Of a DNA stretch of 64,000 nt, positions 11,241-22,832 are shown in pieces; the stretch's first letter is position 1; each line of letters opens with the position of its first letter. Source of the DNA: Ophiosphaerella korrae (Eukaryota; Ascomycota; Dothideomycetes; Pleosporales; Phaeosphaeriaceae); the NCBI GenBank assembly GCA_028456385.1, contig JALNQF010000079.1, forward strand, positions 119,649 to 183,648. Direction: 5' to 3'. The notes beneath the pieces are model-generated. The model saw nothing but the letters and a program-made list of their open reading frames with translations. It did not search any database and was not told the origin of the DNA. A program made the position numbers and the translations under genes.

Positions 11241-12608
11241 ATGTTAGTAAGTTGTAGTATCTTCTTATACTCCCTTACAACAGTGTTGTACGCCATGCAA
11301 TCTAAGCCCAAAAAGGCTTCACAGTCAACGATAGTTTCTAAGCCCGCTGGAACTAAAACTGACACTCCCAAGAATATGGACAAAATTTTGGAAAAGGCTA
11401 AATCTGCCTACCCGCATATTACAATGCTAGTGGTTTACCTAAGCCTCGTTATGTACAGCTTTACATTAATTGGCGCTGGATTAGGATATATTGAGGCAGA
11501 CGCGCAGTTACGCCTTAAAGAGGTAATTCTAGAGACTAGAAAACAAGATGCAGTTTATCTCTATAAATTCGGCCATATTATGCTTGATAAGGTCCTACTA
11601 GAGAGGTATGAAGACTGTTTGGTCCACGGAAACCGGCAAGAAACTGAGTATCTTAAGTACGGTGCTAGCAGCTTCAAAAATCCTAACCAACTTTGTCAGA
11701 TGATAGAGACAGACTGTGAGGCACTCACGTATAAATCACAGTATATGCAGCCACCACGAAAGCAGCGATCTATACTTGTGCCAAATAATACTTTTGGCTC
11801 CAAGGTTAAAAAGGGCAAGGAAAAAACCAACGACCTCGTTTGCATCCGCAAGACGTCCGAAGAGCGCGCTGAAATGCCTACTAGCTTTGAACTGCGTTGC
11901 GATAAACCAGGCTCTTGTCAACTTACCTTTCCGACGAAAACTTCCGAACCTGGCTTGAAAGAGATCGCAAAGACCCATCGCAAACTACACCGACTACAAA
12001 ACTTCATTCGCTTCTTGAGCACCCTTCAAGCCCTGGCATGTCCCCTCCTAATTTCATCCATGTCAGTGTTAGTCCTGTGCGTAGTTGCATTTTTGATCAA
12101 CACGCACTACCTCTACACCCACCGCTTCAAGCTTTCTATTTACGAAGATGTCCTTAAGGCTGACTATACTCTGGGCTTTTGGAACGAAAATAAATTTCTC
12201 AAATATACTAACACAACCGCATGGGTTGACCATGGCGTTAAGCTCTGCTTTCTACGTCAGGTAGCAAATTTGTCCTTTGGCATTCTCGCCTTATTCTTTG
12301 GCATCACTATACTAGTCGCGTACTGGAGATCTACCACGCCGTCCAATCCTGGACATGGGATTTGCAAGGCATTTAAGATGCTGTACATCATTTCAAAAGG
12401 TGAAGACGCTGCCGACGCGCCCTTCGACATTCTCAACATATTGCGTAGTTTCTCGATGCTAGCTGCGCACTGGAAATCTGTCGCGCTGTCCAATCTCAAA
12501 TTTGGGTTTCGCAAGGCACTCAAGATACTGCTCGTCATAGTAGGTGCAGACGCAGCCGACAACGCAGCCGACAGTGTTATTTATTGGAACTCGAGGGGGA
12601 ATGCGTAG
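11241..12608 (+). CDS. Multi-pass membrane protein, unknown family
   Basis: A single open frame of 455 codons. Hydrophobic segments lie at about residues 60-84 (LVVYLSLVMYSFTLIGAG), 265-288 (SMSVLVLCVVAFLI) and 344-365 (FGILALFFGITILVAYW), with a further weak one at the very N-terminus. Between the first two is a long polar, Cys- and Lys-rich stretch. The C-terminus holds two tandem copies of a 49-residue unit (YWRS...SN...G.CKAFK...GEDAAD, then HWKS...SN...G.RKALK...GADAAD). The start is uncertain: GTAAGT...ACAACAG near the 5' end could be an intron, putting the start at the ATG at 11295. No homologue comes to mind. Codon use is AT-richer than in the NLR genes. It stands alone in repeat-rich DNA. 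The length of the open frame supports a real gene. Confidence 0.65.
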   Translation: MLVSCSIFLYSLTTVLYAMQSKPKKASQSTIVSKPAGTKTDTPKNMDKILEKAKSAYPHITMLVVYLSLVMYSFTLIGAGLGYIEADAQLRLKEVILETRKQDAVYLYKFGHIMLDKVLLERYEDCLVHGNRQETEYLKYGASSFKNPNQLCQMIETDCEALTYKSQYMQPPRKQRSILVPNNTFGSKVKKGKEKTNDLVCIRKTSEERAEMPTSFELRCDKPGSCQLTFPTKTSEPGLKEIAKTHRKLHRLQNFIRFLSTLQALACPLLISSMSVLVLCVVAFLINTHYLYTHRFKLSIYEDVLKADYTLGFWNENKFLKYTNTTAWVDHGVKLCFLRQVANLSFGILALFFGITILVAYWRSTTPSNPGHGICKAFKMLYIISKGEDAADAPFDILNILRSFSMLAAHWKSVALSNLKFGFRKALKILLVIVGADAADNAADSVIYWNSRGNA

Positions 12609-15600
12609 CTAGTAGGTGCAGTATAATCAGCCAGCGTAGCTGAAAATGGGTAGAGTGATAGGTCTGCGGTTAAGTTGGTATCCAGCCGTGATCAGGAAAT
12701 TGTGCGAGAGCATTCTCCCGCCTAGTTCTCAGATGAACAGATGCAGTACTCTCGATAGATAACAATCAATATCTTGTTCTCTCATCTTAGTCGTGTGTAT
12801 GGTCCAAGTGTTTAGAAAATGATGTCGCGAAAACTATTAGCATTCAATACAACCCTTGTGTACTCCAATATTCCTTAAGCTGACAATTTAGACATATGTA
12901 AAACATACACCTGCGAAAATCAGTGATGATTATGCCAAACGCACGCCCATGTTCCCCTCCAATCAACGAATGAGAACTGAATATGGGGAAGTTGCGGTGG
13001 ACATCCTTCTACGTCGGATGCCTTGAAAACAAGGACCAAGTCTGCCGTCTTGATATTAAGTCCTCCTTGGCCGAACCTTCAGGAGTGTCGGGCGGGAGGC
13101 AGATTTAGGCAACGCCTTTGCGGCGGCGACTATACCGACAGCGTCAACGAATTTCTGGCATATGCAACACAGTCGCTTCCTGGTTATGTATCTGATCGGG
13201 GCTACTAGGAGAGGTATTTGTCAGATGAGTCATAAGTCGCCTGGGTGTCCTCTTAGGCGTGCTCGCAGCCTGCATTTGAATCGTCAGTTCAGTATTCGTG
13301 GGGGATGCGAGAAAGCTGTCGTAAGGGTGCGCGTAATAGACCCTGGGCACTGTCTGCAGGTTTGTCATAGGTCTTGCATACGGAATGCATAGGACGATAC
13401 AACGAGCTACCCTTGCACTCTACGGTATTCACCGCGCTCCGCAAATGCTATTGTATACCAGCGCAGAAATTTATCGTGGAGTAGCAGCCTTTATCGCCGG
13501 TGGGTATTAGCGCAGTTCCGAAACTTGAAACACTTTCTCCTCGCTGTCTCTCCTCCATCCATTGCTAGCTTGTTTCGGTTCCTTTGCGCATTATCCGGAA
13601 CATTATGTCGATTTTTTCTGGGGGTACGGTCGAGTATGCAAACTGAATCTCTGGGGTATCGGAGATTAGCAGTGTGCGCAGGCTAGGCCAGCAGGTTCAA
13701 AACTAGGCACCGGGAATGGGTTCCAGCAGGAAGCTACACCACGCAAAGCCACACCGACATTGGACCCTTCTCTGGGTGATCTTGCCAGCATGGCTGCTGG
13801 CCTCTTAAGAACCTCGGACAGGTAATTGTTTCATTTTAAGACTAGATTGCTGCTTGATACGATACATTTTTTGTTTGGCTCCGTATGCTGGCTGAAATGC
13901 GGCCATTTGCGTCTAAAATCCAACGCGGCGCATTGCACGACGCCGCAGTTGCTAGAGCTTGCATATATCAAGGATTGAAGACAATAGAAGCATTATGAAA
14001 GAGCGTTAGCTGGGTAGTCTTTGTAATCTCAATACCAACGTATTCATGTGTAACATCTATACCTCCTATTTTCAAGGGTGTAGCTGTACTAATCAGGATG
14101 TCTAGGGAGAGACAAATGGTTATAGCGGGCGCTGCTCGGGTACCAACGTCAAGTAGAATAGAGGAACCCCAAATCGGCCCAGAAAGTACCCTGACTGTGC
14201 TTACCCTACTCTAGATGAGCAATAGGTCGTCAAACACGCTTATAGCTCCTACCTCTACTTCAATGGAGCGGCCTCTAGCATCGCTATTAATATTGCCTCC
14301 GATCCGCAATCTTATCATTACTCGCCCAGCTCTTCTTGAATTCTATCGATCGGATACTGCCTAGGCAGACACGGTGCTAATTCGTACATTCTCCACGCAA
14401 ATGCTCGGCCTTATTGAGATGGATGTAGGCACTAGGCTAGTACGGCATCTAATAATGAGAATATCAAGACACATTTGGATAATATTTAACTATGGCGTTC
14501 CGGAGAATTACAAACCTTTGGTGGCTACTTTCAGGATATTAGATAGGCCTACCTCTTCAACTAATAGGCTACAACGCCCAGGGCTGGAGAAAGAGGTAAA
14601 TAGTATTGTAGATATTGTGGTGTAGTAGAGCCGCACGTGATCAGAGAGGCTTAGGTCAGCTTTGCGGCTCTGTATGGGTTCCGAGTAAGATAGGGTGGAG
14701 TAGATAGCAACCGACCCCAACTCGTCATGTAGCCACTCAACCCATATATTTCAATTCATCTCACCGACTGCGGGTCACCACCTGCCTCCTACTTCTACGT
14801 GCATCCTAGCATGCCACAATAGACCGAGATTTGTATCTACCTACACTTAGACAGGAGTCTGATCAACTCACTCAAATCAATCAATTGTTCTGTAGTCTTC
14901 TATCCATAACACAAACAAAGTATAGGTCTCTCAGCTCATAAACAAGCAAGTATTACGGCCCATGTTTGCTTTGTTTACTTGTTGGCAAGTCTAGCCACCA
15001 TAATCGACAGATATCTCCGCTCCTGACACTACTCCTTTACGAACAAGAATTGTCCGCTCTGTGTCCATCCACATAAACGTCGAAAACTTCGCGTTCGGCT
15101 TGCAGCCATGGTTCACGAAGCGCGTGTAATTACCTTGGACTCCGCGATGGAGTGGGAGTCAACATTCCGGTCAAGTCCAATGTCCTCTTCGAAACGACTT
15201 AGCTCTAGCTTTTGGTATCGTGGTAGAGCTTTAGTATGCGTACCAATGCGACGCAGTCGGAGCGCATAGACGTCCTTGCATTGCCTTGACCCTCATCATT
15301 GCCCTCCAGGAAAACCTCGACGCGTAGGATGGGACGGGTAAAGCTGTCTATTTGTGGCCACTCGATGTTGATATTCGATCTTGCAAGATGCCCTTGTATG
15401 GCGCGCACGATGCACGCGGAGAGCTTATCGATACTTTCGAAAGCATTCATGTTCAAGCGGATTCTCCGCCGAGTTGTGGAGCACTGACCGGGGCTGGTTG
15501 CCGAAAGAATACCTTCGGTTGTTGTTGCCACGGGCTACAGGGTGGTTCGCGAGAAACATGCAACTATTCGGTTGCCGAGACGCAACAATGTTGCTAAGAT

Positions 15601-16121
15601 TGCGTGCTTACTTAGATGTAGTTCGTGGACAGTGCTGAGAAGGGGTATCAGCTCAGCCACAGCCCTCGAACAGTACGAGACGAAAACGTGTCGGAAGAAA
15701 TAGAGGGCTGAAAGAACAAATCAGCAAACTTTTGCGATCTGACAGGTTCCTTGGCCATGTCACACGCTGGGCGCATTGCAGCTATTATGGCTAGAGGCAG
15801 ACGGTCACACATTTTGGAGTCCAGTACACCACCGACGTCAGTCGCAGGATCATCTTAAGTTTCCCTTTTGATCCCCTGGACCTTGTTCTTTGTTGCGTCC
15901 TTTTACATTCCTCGCTAGCCCTCTTAGCTGAGGTGCTTTCGCTTCACCAAAAATATCCTTTCTGCACTAGCACCTTATTACATCAAATTATCCAGGTTGA
16001 TCAAGATTGGTGGCTGAAACCGCCTCGAGCTGATGGCCAGGAGCATTAATATTAGGTACGTGACCGCGTCAAATTTCTAAAACCCCCGGGTCAAAATGCC
16101 TGGCCAAAATACAAAAAGGAC
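12609..16121. other. 3.5 kb without a recognisable gene
   Basis: Several short open frames show no family likeness. A minus-strand one at 15205-15531 lacks an ATG at its beginning; from its internal ATG it would code only about 80 residues. Two possible relics: 14395-14425 resembles the patatin segment of the first NLR (MLGLIEMDVG against MLGRLEMDVD), and 14985-14998 carries GGCAAGTCTA, the end signature of the hAT-type elements described below. The segment 14200-14600 is TA/CTAG-rich. Confidence 0.45.
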
Positions 16122-16992
16122 TCATACATGCACGGGCCGGATTTGGTTGAAACCCCTTACAATTCCATAACTTGTCGACGATGCCAGAGCTCCTATCAAC
16201 AGTGTCTGCATCGAACTGATAACAGCATCATTCCTGGTACACCCAATTACAATAGCCTTGATATATCCAAAAACAATGAGGACCAGGACAGTGATTCCGA
16301 TGGAGGTGAACAAAGCATGGTTGACGTCTTTATACACAAAATACGGGATCATGGGAACGAAACCACCAAGGAGATATGACAGACCCATACTAAGAGCTGA
16401 AATCCACCGTCTCGAGGTCTTGGGTCTCGCGAGCTTGAGCTCAAAGTCCATCATAAACTGTATTGACGTTAGTACCTAGAGATGGGTACCAAGAGGAGAG
16501 AACCCTACCTTTACCCACATGCCTTTGTTGGCCATCAAACCCTCCACAACCGGCCGAACACACTCGCTGTCCAACCCATATTCCGTCATCAAATCGTAAA
16601 TTTTCATCTCCTTAGCCTGCAGCTGCAAGTTCACCTCCCTCCATACTTGGGCCTCTTCAACACGGTAGTGCTTGTCTTCCGTGACTACAGCTAGAAAGGC
16701 ACCCAAACCCATAGAAATAGCCCCCGCAAAGAGCTCAGCGAGGCCACCGACAATGATGAGGTTGAGGGATCCGACAGAAGACAGGCCAGCGGTGAGGGCG
16801 AAGGGAACAGTGAGACCGTCTGCGAACCCGATGATGATATCGGAAACGATTTCACTACGATCAGAATGACTCTTCTTATGCGATACCGCCTGCTTTTCGA
16901 CGGACTCAGCATTATGGTGATGTCTAGGGCTAAGTATGACTTTTTGAACTTACGGATTCGATATTCATGCTGCCTTGTTCTGTGGTTGACAT
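16122..16992 (-). CDS. CCC1: CCC1/VIT1-family vacuolar iron (Fe2+/Mn2+) transporter
   Basis: Three exons, 16992-16954, 16904-16509 and 16457-16122, with 49- and 51-bp introns (GTAAGT donor at the first), join to 256 residues. After a short N-terminal tail comes SDIIIGFADGLTVPFALTAGL, the first helix of VIT1/CCC1 proteins with its conserved Asp. Then come LIIVGGLAELFAGAISMGLGAF, a cytosolic metal-binding-domain segment rich in Glu and Met, and three further helices including LSYLLGGFVPMIPYFV. All family landmarks are in order and no stop interrupts them. The family moves ferrous iron, and often manganese, from cytosol into the vacuole for storage and detoxification. The length matches plant and fungal members; yeast Ccc1 is longer at the N-terminus. 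Isolated from other genes, with transposon relics on one side. Confidence 0.93.
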
Positions 16993-18044
16993 GTTTTATC
17001 TTGCAACGGAATAGAATGATTAACGATATGAAAGCAGCTGAATTCTTTTGCGAAGTTGAGGAAGTGAAAAACATTGGGGGGGGGGAAGTGGGAACATATT
17101 TATATCTGGACTGGGCCAGGCAAAGTCGCACATTTTTGATCCTTTGAGCAATCGATAGTACAAATGATATCAGCTTACAACAAATTAAAAGGAAGCCATT
17201 TCAAAGCACCTCAAAGAAATATCCAGCAGGAGTTTGTCTTGTTCTGGGAAGTCCAGGTTCCGAAGTTCAATCTGATTATATGCTTGATTTATCTGATCAA
17301 ACCAACTAATAAGAAGGAAGGCATTTCTCAGCAGCTAGGCTTATGGCGCATAAGGGGGTTACATGATTGAAACCCTCGGCCTATGGATTGATTCACATTG
17401 TTATCGTGTTTCGCAGGACGCAGCGTGCTTCAATTGGCTAGAGAGAAAACATTGCGTTCTCTATTGCACCCACGACTAGTCGTGGTCCGAATCGGTATAA
17501 TAAGACTCATCGGCGACGAAAGCTCAGCCATCTTATCCAGAAGGATTGAAGGAGCAGATAGAGCAACCTTCTCTCCATCAAATAACCGTAAAGCGTCAAC
17601 CGTAAGAGGTAATAGCAATGTGATGTAACACAGTAACAACAGTAGTGAGAGAGCAAAGCAAGGACAATAAGTTGATGAGGCATATTGGATTGAGAGCCTT
17701 TTTTTTTTTTGAAAGGGTGCAACACCTTCAACGCCTTGCAACCTTGGACTCGTTTGATAAGGAAGCAAATGACTATGACTCCTGTGGCTTATGTACGGGG
17801 TATCTGTCGCCCTGTGCTCCGAAATATCGTAGCGATAATGCGAAGAAATTCGCTCAGAATCAGCCATTCCGCTTTGTAGCGAATATGGCTTACGCACTGG
17901 CACTATAATGCCTCGTTCTCCAATCTCCACAATATTGCGGCAGCGATTTCGATTCAGATTCCTCCATCCAATCCAAATCGCTCCCATTCATTGGCCACAC
18001 TGATATCACCACTCAACCCAGAGATAATACTCCAAAGGTTCAGC
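16993..18044. other. No gene seen
   Basis: Upstream region of the CCC1 gene (a G run at about 17076) followed by DNA with several long but unlikely open frames on both strands (for example 17430-17987 minus) that match no family and contain a poly-T/A tract at 17699-17710. Confidence 0.45.
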
Positions 18045-18582
18045 AATCCTACTCTAGATAAGAAGGGATCACGCGAGAGTTCTACATCAATACTCAGCGG
18101 ATCTGACTGGCGGAAAATGGATCGCCTTGTACGATCTGCAGTGAAAGATCAGCGTAGTAAGGACGCGCGGAAGCTTAGTCGATCACTCCACTATCTTAGT
18201 TCATAACCGGCTACTCAAACACGAGATTAATGGCCTTAAGGAGGCTCTAATTATTAAGAAGAAGCGCTCAAAGCGTAGCAAGGCTCTTGATCTTCAGCAG
18301 CGTAAGGAGTACCATGGAGGAACTGTTATCCGCCCACCTAGCAAAGTCAGGTGGTAAAAGAGGTAGAACTCCAAAAAGTTGAGTTAGCTGAACTTAAGCA
18401 GGCTGCTCAACTAGATAAGCTTTAAAATAGCTGAAGAGAAGCGTACAGCGAGAGAGGCAGCCAAGGTAGCCAAGAAGAAGGAAAAGGCCGATCAGGCGGC
18501 TGAGCGAGCTCGCAAGAAGGAGGCTCAAAACGCTGAAAAAGCTCTCCAATTATCCCAAAATGGTAAGAAGAAAGCCTCATAG
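18045..18582 (+). mobile_element. Pogo/Fot1-type transposase C-terminal relic
   Basis: Pieces in more than one frame spell the conserved C-terminus of fungal DDE_1 (pogo/Tigger) transposases: GSDWRKMDRLVRSAVKDQ, KLSRSLH, LLKHE, EALIIKKKRSKR, LDLQQRKEYHGG and a long Lys/Glu/Ala coiled coil (EEKRTAREAAKVAKKKEK). Frame changes near 18200 and 18350-18430 disable it. The catalytic part is absent. It lies just before a hAT-type element. Confidence 0.85.
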
Positions 18583-18645
18583 CTACCCAAACCGAATATC
18601 AAGCATCAAGCGTAGGAAACAGGTGGTTGGTGCTGTGGGCAGTGG

Positions 18646-19098
18646 CAGACTTGCCAACAAACAAACAATTTGCAAATATTTGTTAGTATTATTTGCCACA
18701 ACAAACACAAACACAAACAAATGCGCCTGTGTTAAAGTAACAAACAATCAAATACGCAAGCAGACAAATGTTGAGCATTTGCAAATATTTAGTAATACGC
18801 GTCCCAAAACTTTGATGATCGAAGGTTTGCTGTAAAGTTGATCTCACGATAGAATTTTGGTGTTGCAGTTGGCTGACGAATTAGGCTTACTCGGCCACAC
18901 TAGCTAGCCGTTCACCCAGCCACTTACTTAGCCACTTACGAGCCACTTACTTAGCCACTTACTTAGCCACTTACGAGCCACTTGCGAGCCACTTGCGAGC
19001 CACTTGCGAGCCACTTACTCATTACAAATAGTGGACCTCTCGGCTAACAAACGAACACTATTGCTCATATTTGTTTTATTTATTTATTGGCAAGTCTG
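18646..19098. mobile_element. Non-autonomous hAT-type element, 453 bp
   Basis: Begins CAGACTTGCCAACAAACAAA and ends with the inverse (TTTATTTATTGGCAAGTCTG); mismatches in the arms are all C/T. The flanking octamers GGCAGTGG (18638-18645) and GACAGTGG (19099-19106) agree at 7 of 8 bases, as expected for a hAT 8-bp target duplication. No transposase frame is inside. It contains the CCACTTAC minisatellite. The same ends occur at 23792-23942. Confidence 0.75.
18917..19017 (+). repeat. Minisatellite inside hAT-type element
   Basis: About nine units of 11-12 bp, AGCCACTTACTT, AGCCACTTACG and AGCCACTTGCG, in tandem within the hAT-type element. Confidence 0.85.
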
Positions 19099-19106
19099 GA
19101 CAGTGG

Positions 19107-20257
19107 GAAGTCCCTGGAAGTTGCATCACTATCTCCACCGGTCACTACACGCCGTGGGCGTAACGTCAAGCTTCCAAGTATATATAAGGAGCACAAGTTA
19201 ACCGCAAGTACTAAATTACTACTCCAGTACAAAATCTCATAATATTAGCTATTATCGGAGGCTCAAAAACTTCATTTTTGAATGAGCTATTATGGTGTTG
19301 GGTGGGTGGCGCATTACGGGAAGTGGCGCACGACACATTCGGAAAGTGGGGGGCCCTAATCTTCCACACCCCTCGCCTACATTGCGCAAAAAAATAATTC
19401 ATGTGCACTTCGCCCACTTTCGATCGCTTCTTGCGCCTCCCCTTTCCTAAGCCAATGATGTGGTGACAAGATCCTCAAGGATGCCCAACAAGATCGCGCT
19501 TATCGACGTCGGGTAAATAATTCCTACAAGCGCCACATTATCAGTCTTTGTGCAGCCGAGAACGTTGAGACGCAGCAAAACAGCCGGTCCGTGCATTGCC
19601 ATCAGGGCATTCTTCAAGCCTAGAATATAACAACTTTATCTAGTCAGAAGTGCGCGCGATTCGGCAACTCGATACGAAGGTTCTATTCAGCAAGTCGATG
19701 CGATTCCAATCATCGACAAGAAGCCTTCTTCTTCCCTGTCAATTAGCCTGCTCTCCTGATCGAATGATTCTGCTCTCAGGCGCTTTCGTTGCTGCCAGGG
19801 CTATCCCATCCCATTCTGCCCTCGCTTAAGCAGCCAATAGGCGGCTTCCCATTGACATGGGGCAGCATATTCCGTGCACACAATGCATGAGCTTGGCTGC
19901 TAAAATGGGCAAAGTACAATGCATTGCGATGTAGTTACAGCAGCTCAGTTTGCCCATTCACCCCACTCAAATGATCAGACCAGCACTGACCTTCGCATAA
20001 TGGAATTTGGCAGTAAAAGCAGCCTAAGTTGGTTCTCCGCGGTCTTTTGTATTAGTGCTTATTACCAGAGATCTCATCTAACGCCTCTCCCGGCGCACTT
20101 CTCTTGCCCTGCGCAGCGCAATTAGAGCAAATTTTACGCTTTCCTAACTCAGTTTGCTCGTGTAGCCCATTGAGTCTTACATTTGTATGAAGAGTCCTAT
20201 TACGATTAGACTATAATGACTGTATGCGGAGTGTATCTGCAAGAGCCTAGAGTTGAA
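19107..20257. other. No gene seen
   Basis: Contains CT/GA-rich and simple sequence but no frame with family likeness on either strand. Confidence 0.45.
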
Positions 20258-20581
20258 TCACATGGAGTAGTAACCACTCTCTATGAGCATTGCAGTTAGT
20301 CTTGCGTTTTGGTGACAATCAAGTGGCATGCGAGCCCGATCTCCAAACATGGTTCGAACGAGGGAGGTGCCCGTCCGAGTAGCTGCTGGCCGGCGTCGAT
20401 TTTTACCAACAGTCTCCTCTAAATTGTCGACAGTTGTAGCAAACAATACGACGTTGTTATCCCGCCAGGCAAACATGTCCCACTCTCCGCGTTCGAGAGG
20501 TAGCAAGCGTGGGAAACCTCTCTGATGCTCGTTTTCCAAGTACATTAGATCCCATGTTGGCGCTGGCGCTGCTGGCGGCAT
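20258..20581 (-). mobile_element. PiggyBac-like transposase fragment
   Basis: A 107-residue minus-strand frame contains WRDNNVVLFATTV followed by NRRRPAAT and VRTMFGD. These match in kind the post-catalytic block of fungal piggyBac-type (DDE_Tnp_1_7) transposases. The flanks of the frame are unrelated, so this is an isolated fragment, not a gene in use. Confidence 0.6.
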
Positions 20582-21156
20582 AGGAGGCTTTTTTTTTAGA
20601 GCGTTTTGGCGACAGTAGAATGTAATAGATCGGGCAATAGATGGGCAGGGTCTATGGCGGTGGCCCTAGCGTCTACTAGCATCATCTATTGGCTGCTTAG
20701 GCGGGGGCAGAATGGAGCGTGCATGGGATAGGATTGCGATGCAGTCGCACCGGAGAATCCCCACTTGTCCTTCACCCACCTACCTATGTCCAAAGGAACG
20801 TGATGCCAGAAATATTTCTAATCCTATATTGTATAAGGTAAGAGCTAGTTCTATTTTACTCTAGCGCTGGGGTGCCTGGCCCTGTTGTTTGCGGTTTCCT
20901 TCTTTGAGTATGAAGAAGTTTGGAAATAATAGAACCTAGAAAGAGCAGGGGGATGCCTATGACTACAATTTATTGCAAAATAACACATTGCGTTAGTTGT
21001 CAAGGCTTGGGGGTTCTGAGATACCGTGGGAGATCTTGGTGTAGGGACTGAAAATGGTGCCAAAATCGTAGTAGTTCCTTAGATGACAACATATTAAATT
21101 GAAATAACACTACGAGGTACAGGTAACAATTTGGGTAAAAGGACTGGAACGAGACT
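20582..21156. other. Downstream of LysM gene, no gene seen
   Basis: No coding likeness. An A/T run occurs at 20589-20597. It is the probable 3' region of the LysM gene. Confidence 0.45.
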
Positions 21157-21850
21157 CTAGATCCTCAAGCAATACCAATAGCCCGCCAACATGTTCAAAC
21201 ACGTCGGCCCCACGTCTGGATTCCAGCTCATGAAATCGTTAAGGTTCACGCCCTTGTCAAGCGAAATCTTGTAACAGTAGTCCCCGGATACTGCCTGATA
21301 GTACTCTTTGCAATTGGTCTTGATATTTGGCTGGTGCGGTTCTGGAACCTTTGGAGGAGTGGACGTGTGGACGCAGTACTTGCAGTTTGGTTTAAGGTTG
21401 TCGCATGCCGGATTGTGAATCGATGGATTGTACTCGAAGAGCTGGTTCAGACTGAGGGGCGGGTTTTGTTCGACAATCGCCCAGCAGATATCGCCGGTCT
21501 TGACCTCATAGAACTTGTCACAGTTGGGGCTGTAGTCCGTTGGACATGCGTCTTGGATTAGATCCTTGGACACACAGTAATAGCAACCAGAGTACATGTT
21601 GTTGCAGCTTGGCCTATTGATGGACGGGTTCAAATCATAGAACTGGTTGAGTGTGATGCCGTTGGCTGCAGCGACAGATTCGCAGGTACCGGATGTGACC
21701 AGATAACTCTTTGTACATCCATTAATCAGGGTCGGGCAGGACCAGTCCCGTCTGACGATGGAGGCAGACTACCATTCATGAGTTTGAGTGTGCATTTGGG
21801 GGGTTATTGCCTACCGCCAGTGTGAGGCTTGAGAGATATAAGAGCTTCAT
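21157..21850 (-). CDS. Secreted LysM-domain protein (effector-like)
   Basis: Two exons, 21850-21815 and 21768-21157 (46-bp intron), give 215 residues. The N-terminus MKLLYLSSLTLA is a signal-peptide core, followed by a dibasic RR after SASIV. Three LysM-type units follow, each with the fungal Cys pattern: TSGTCESVAAANGITLNQF with NPSI; KTGDICWAIVEQNPPLSLNQ with NPSI; VSGDYCYKISLDKGVNLNDF with NPDV. Each ends in a Cys-containing block (YYCV, KYCV, YWYCL). No catalytic domain is attached. Proteins of this class bind chitin oligomers outside the cell. In plant pathogens and symbionts many hide chitin from host receptors or shield hyphae. Whether this one does so is inference. A TATA-like ATTTATATC (plus-strand 21939-21947) lies about 90 bp before the ATG. 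Confidence 0.88.
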
Positions 21851-22621
21851 GATATAGAGGGAATTTGCAATATGGATTATAGTCGTTTCGCGTGCTTTGG
21901 TTTTTGTTTCTAACTTTTTGTGGGAGTCGTTTGGGTCGATTTATATCCCTCACTACGACCAGGGCTATCGGTAAACTTGCTATACTTAAAAGTCAACATC
22001 CATTGAGAATCAACTGATGGTCTGACAATACGGTTGTCGTGGCAAGCTTCTACGTGGCGGTGATTGTATCTCGAGAGAATCTATTCTAAGATTATCGACA
22101 ATACGAATATAAATTAATCGAATGTGAAGGCGTGGCTGATTAGGGACGGAAAACGTTGCAGCTGACCGGCCCATGCTTGGATATTCAAGCTCTCATTCAG
22201 CTAACCTACAACACCCTTGTCAGCCGTCTCTACGAACTGTACTCCAGCCAGAAGCTATTTACAGTCAAGATGAAGAGAAGAGGAATGTGGCGGTCGGGCT
22301 CAGCCCGTTACAATCATACCATCGTGTCATGTCACTTCATAACTCAAACCGTGGCTGTGTAAGACTTTCTTCGTATTTTACGTACAAGTAGCTGGGTCGC
22401 GTGACACCGAGCGGTTTCCTATTGGACCTAAGCGCAATGATCCCGGGTCTTGGCAGCACGCTCAGCGCGCGTGGCACCAACCAGATTCGGGACGCAATGA
22501 TTGGTGTAGTCGGGACGGCACACAGCCCCAATCGAGAAACGCGCAGACGTCTGACATATTTTAGCGATGTTGCTTCTACAAGGCCCTCCCATGAGCGGAT
22601 TTGTACAAGGGCGGTGTAGGT
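21851..22621. other. LysM promoter and non-coding DNA
   Basis: The first about 150 bp hold the LysM promoter. The rest shows no gene. Confidence 0.45.
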
Positions 22622-22714
22622 GTGGATTGTTTTGTGGGCCTCATGCACAGACATATGTTGTATGGAAAATGGTCGATTTGTGTAGAAGATTCGGGGGACC
22701 ACAAAACAATCCAC
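22622..22714. repeat. Perfect 16-bp inverted repeat
   Basis: GTGGATTGTTTTGTGG at 22622-22637 and its exact reverse complement at 22699-22714 enclose 61 bp. The function is unknown; it may be the ends of a tiny element or a transcribed hairpin. Confidence 0.8.
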
Positions 22715-22832
22715 TCATGCATCCCTCCTGTAGCGTTGCAGTGGTGGTGGCACGAGCAAGCAAGTGGTGAAGAAATGTTATTTTATATATAAACTACATA
22801 CAAATAATTAACAGTTAGTCATCTAACACTAC

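Noticed and set aside
14395..14425. Patatin-like relic (MLGLIEMDVG)
   Set aside because: Only about ten residues match; kept as a remark and not as a feature.
17430..17987. 185-codon minus-strand frame
   Set aside because: Low-complexity Leu/Ser/Arg composition, crosses a homopolymer run, no family likeness.
18917..19017. CRISPR-like array
   Set aside because: Units are 11-12 bp with no unique spacers; it is a minisatellite in a eukaryotic transposon.
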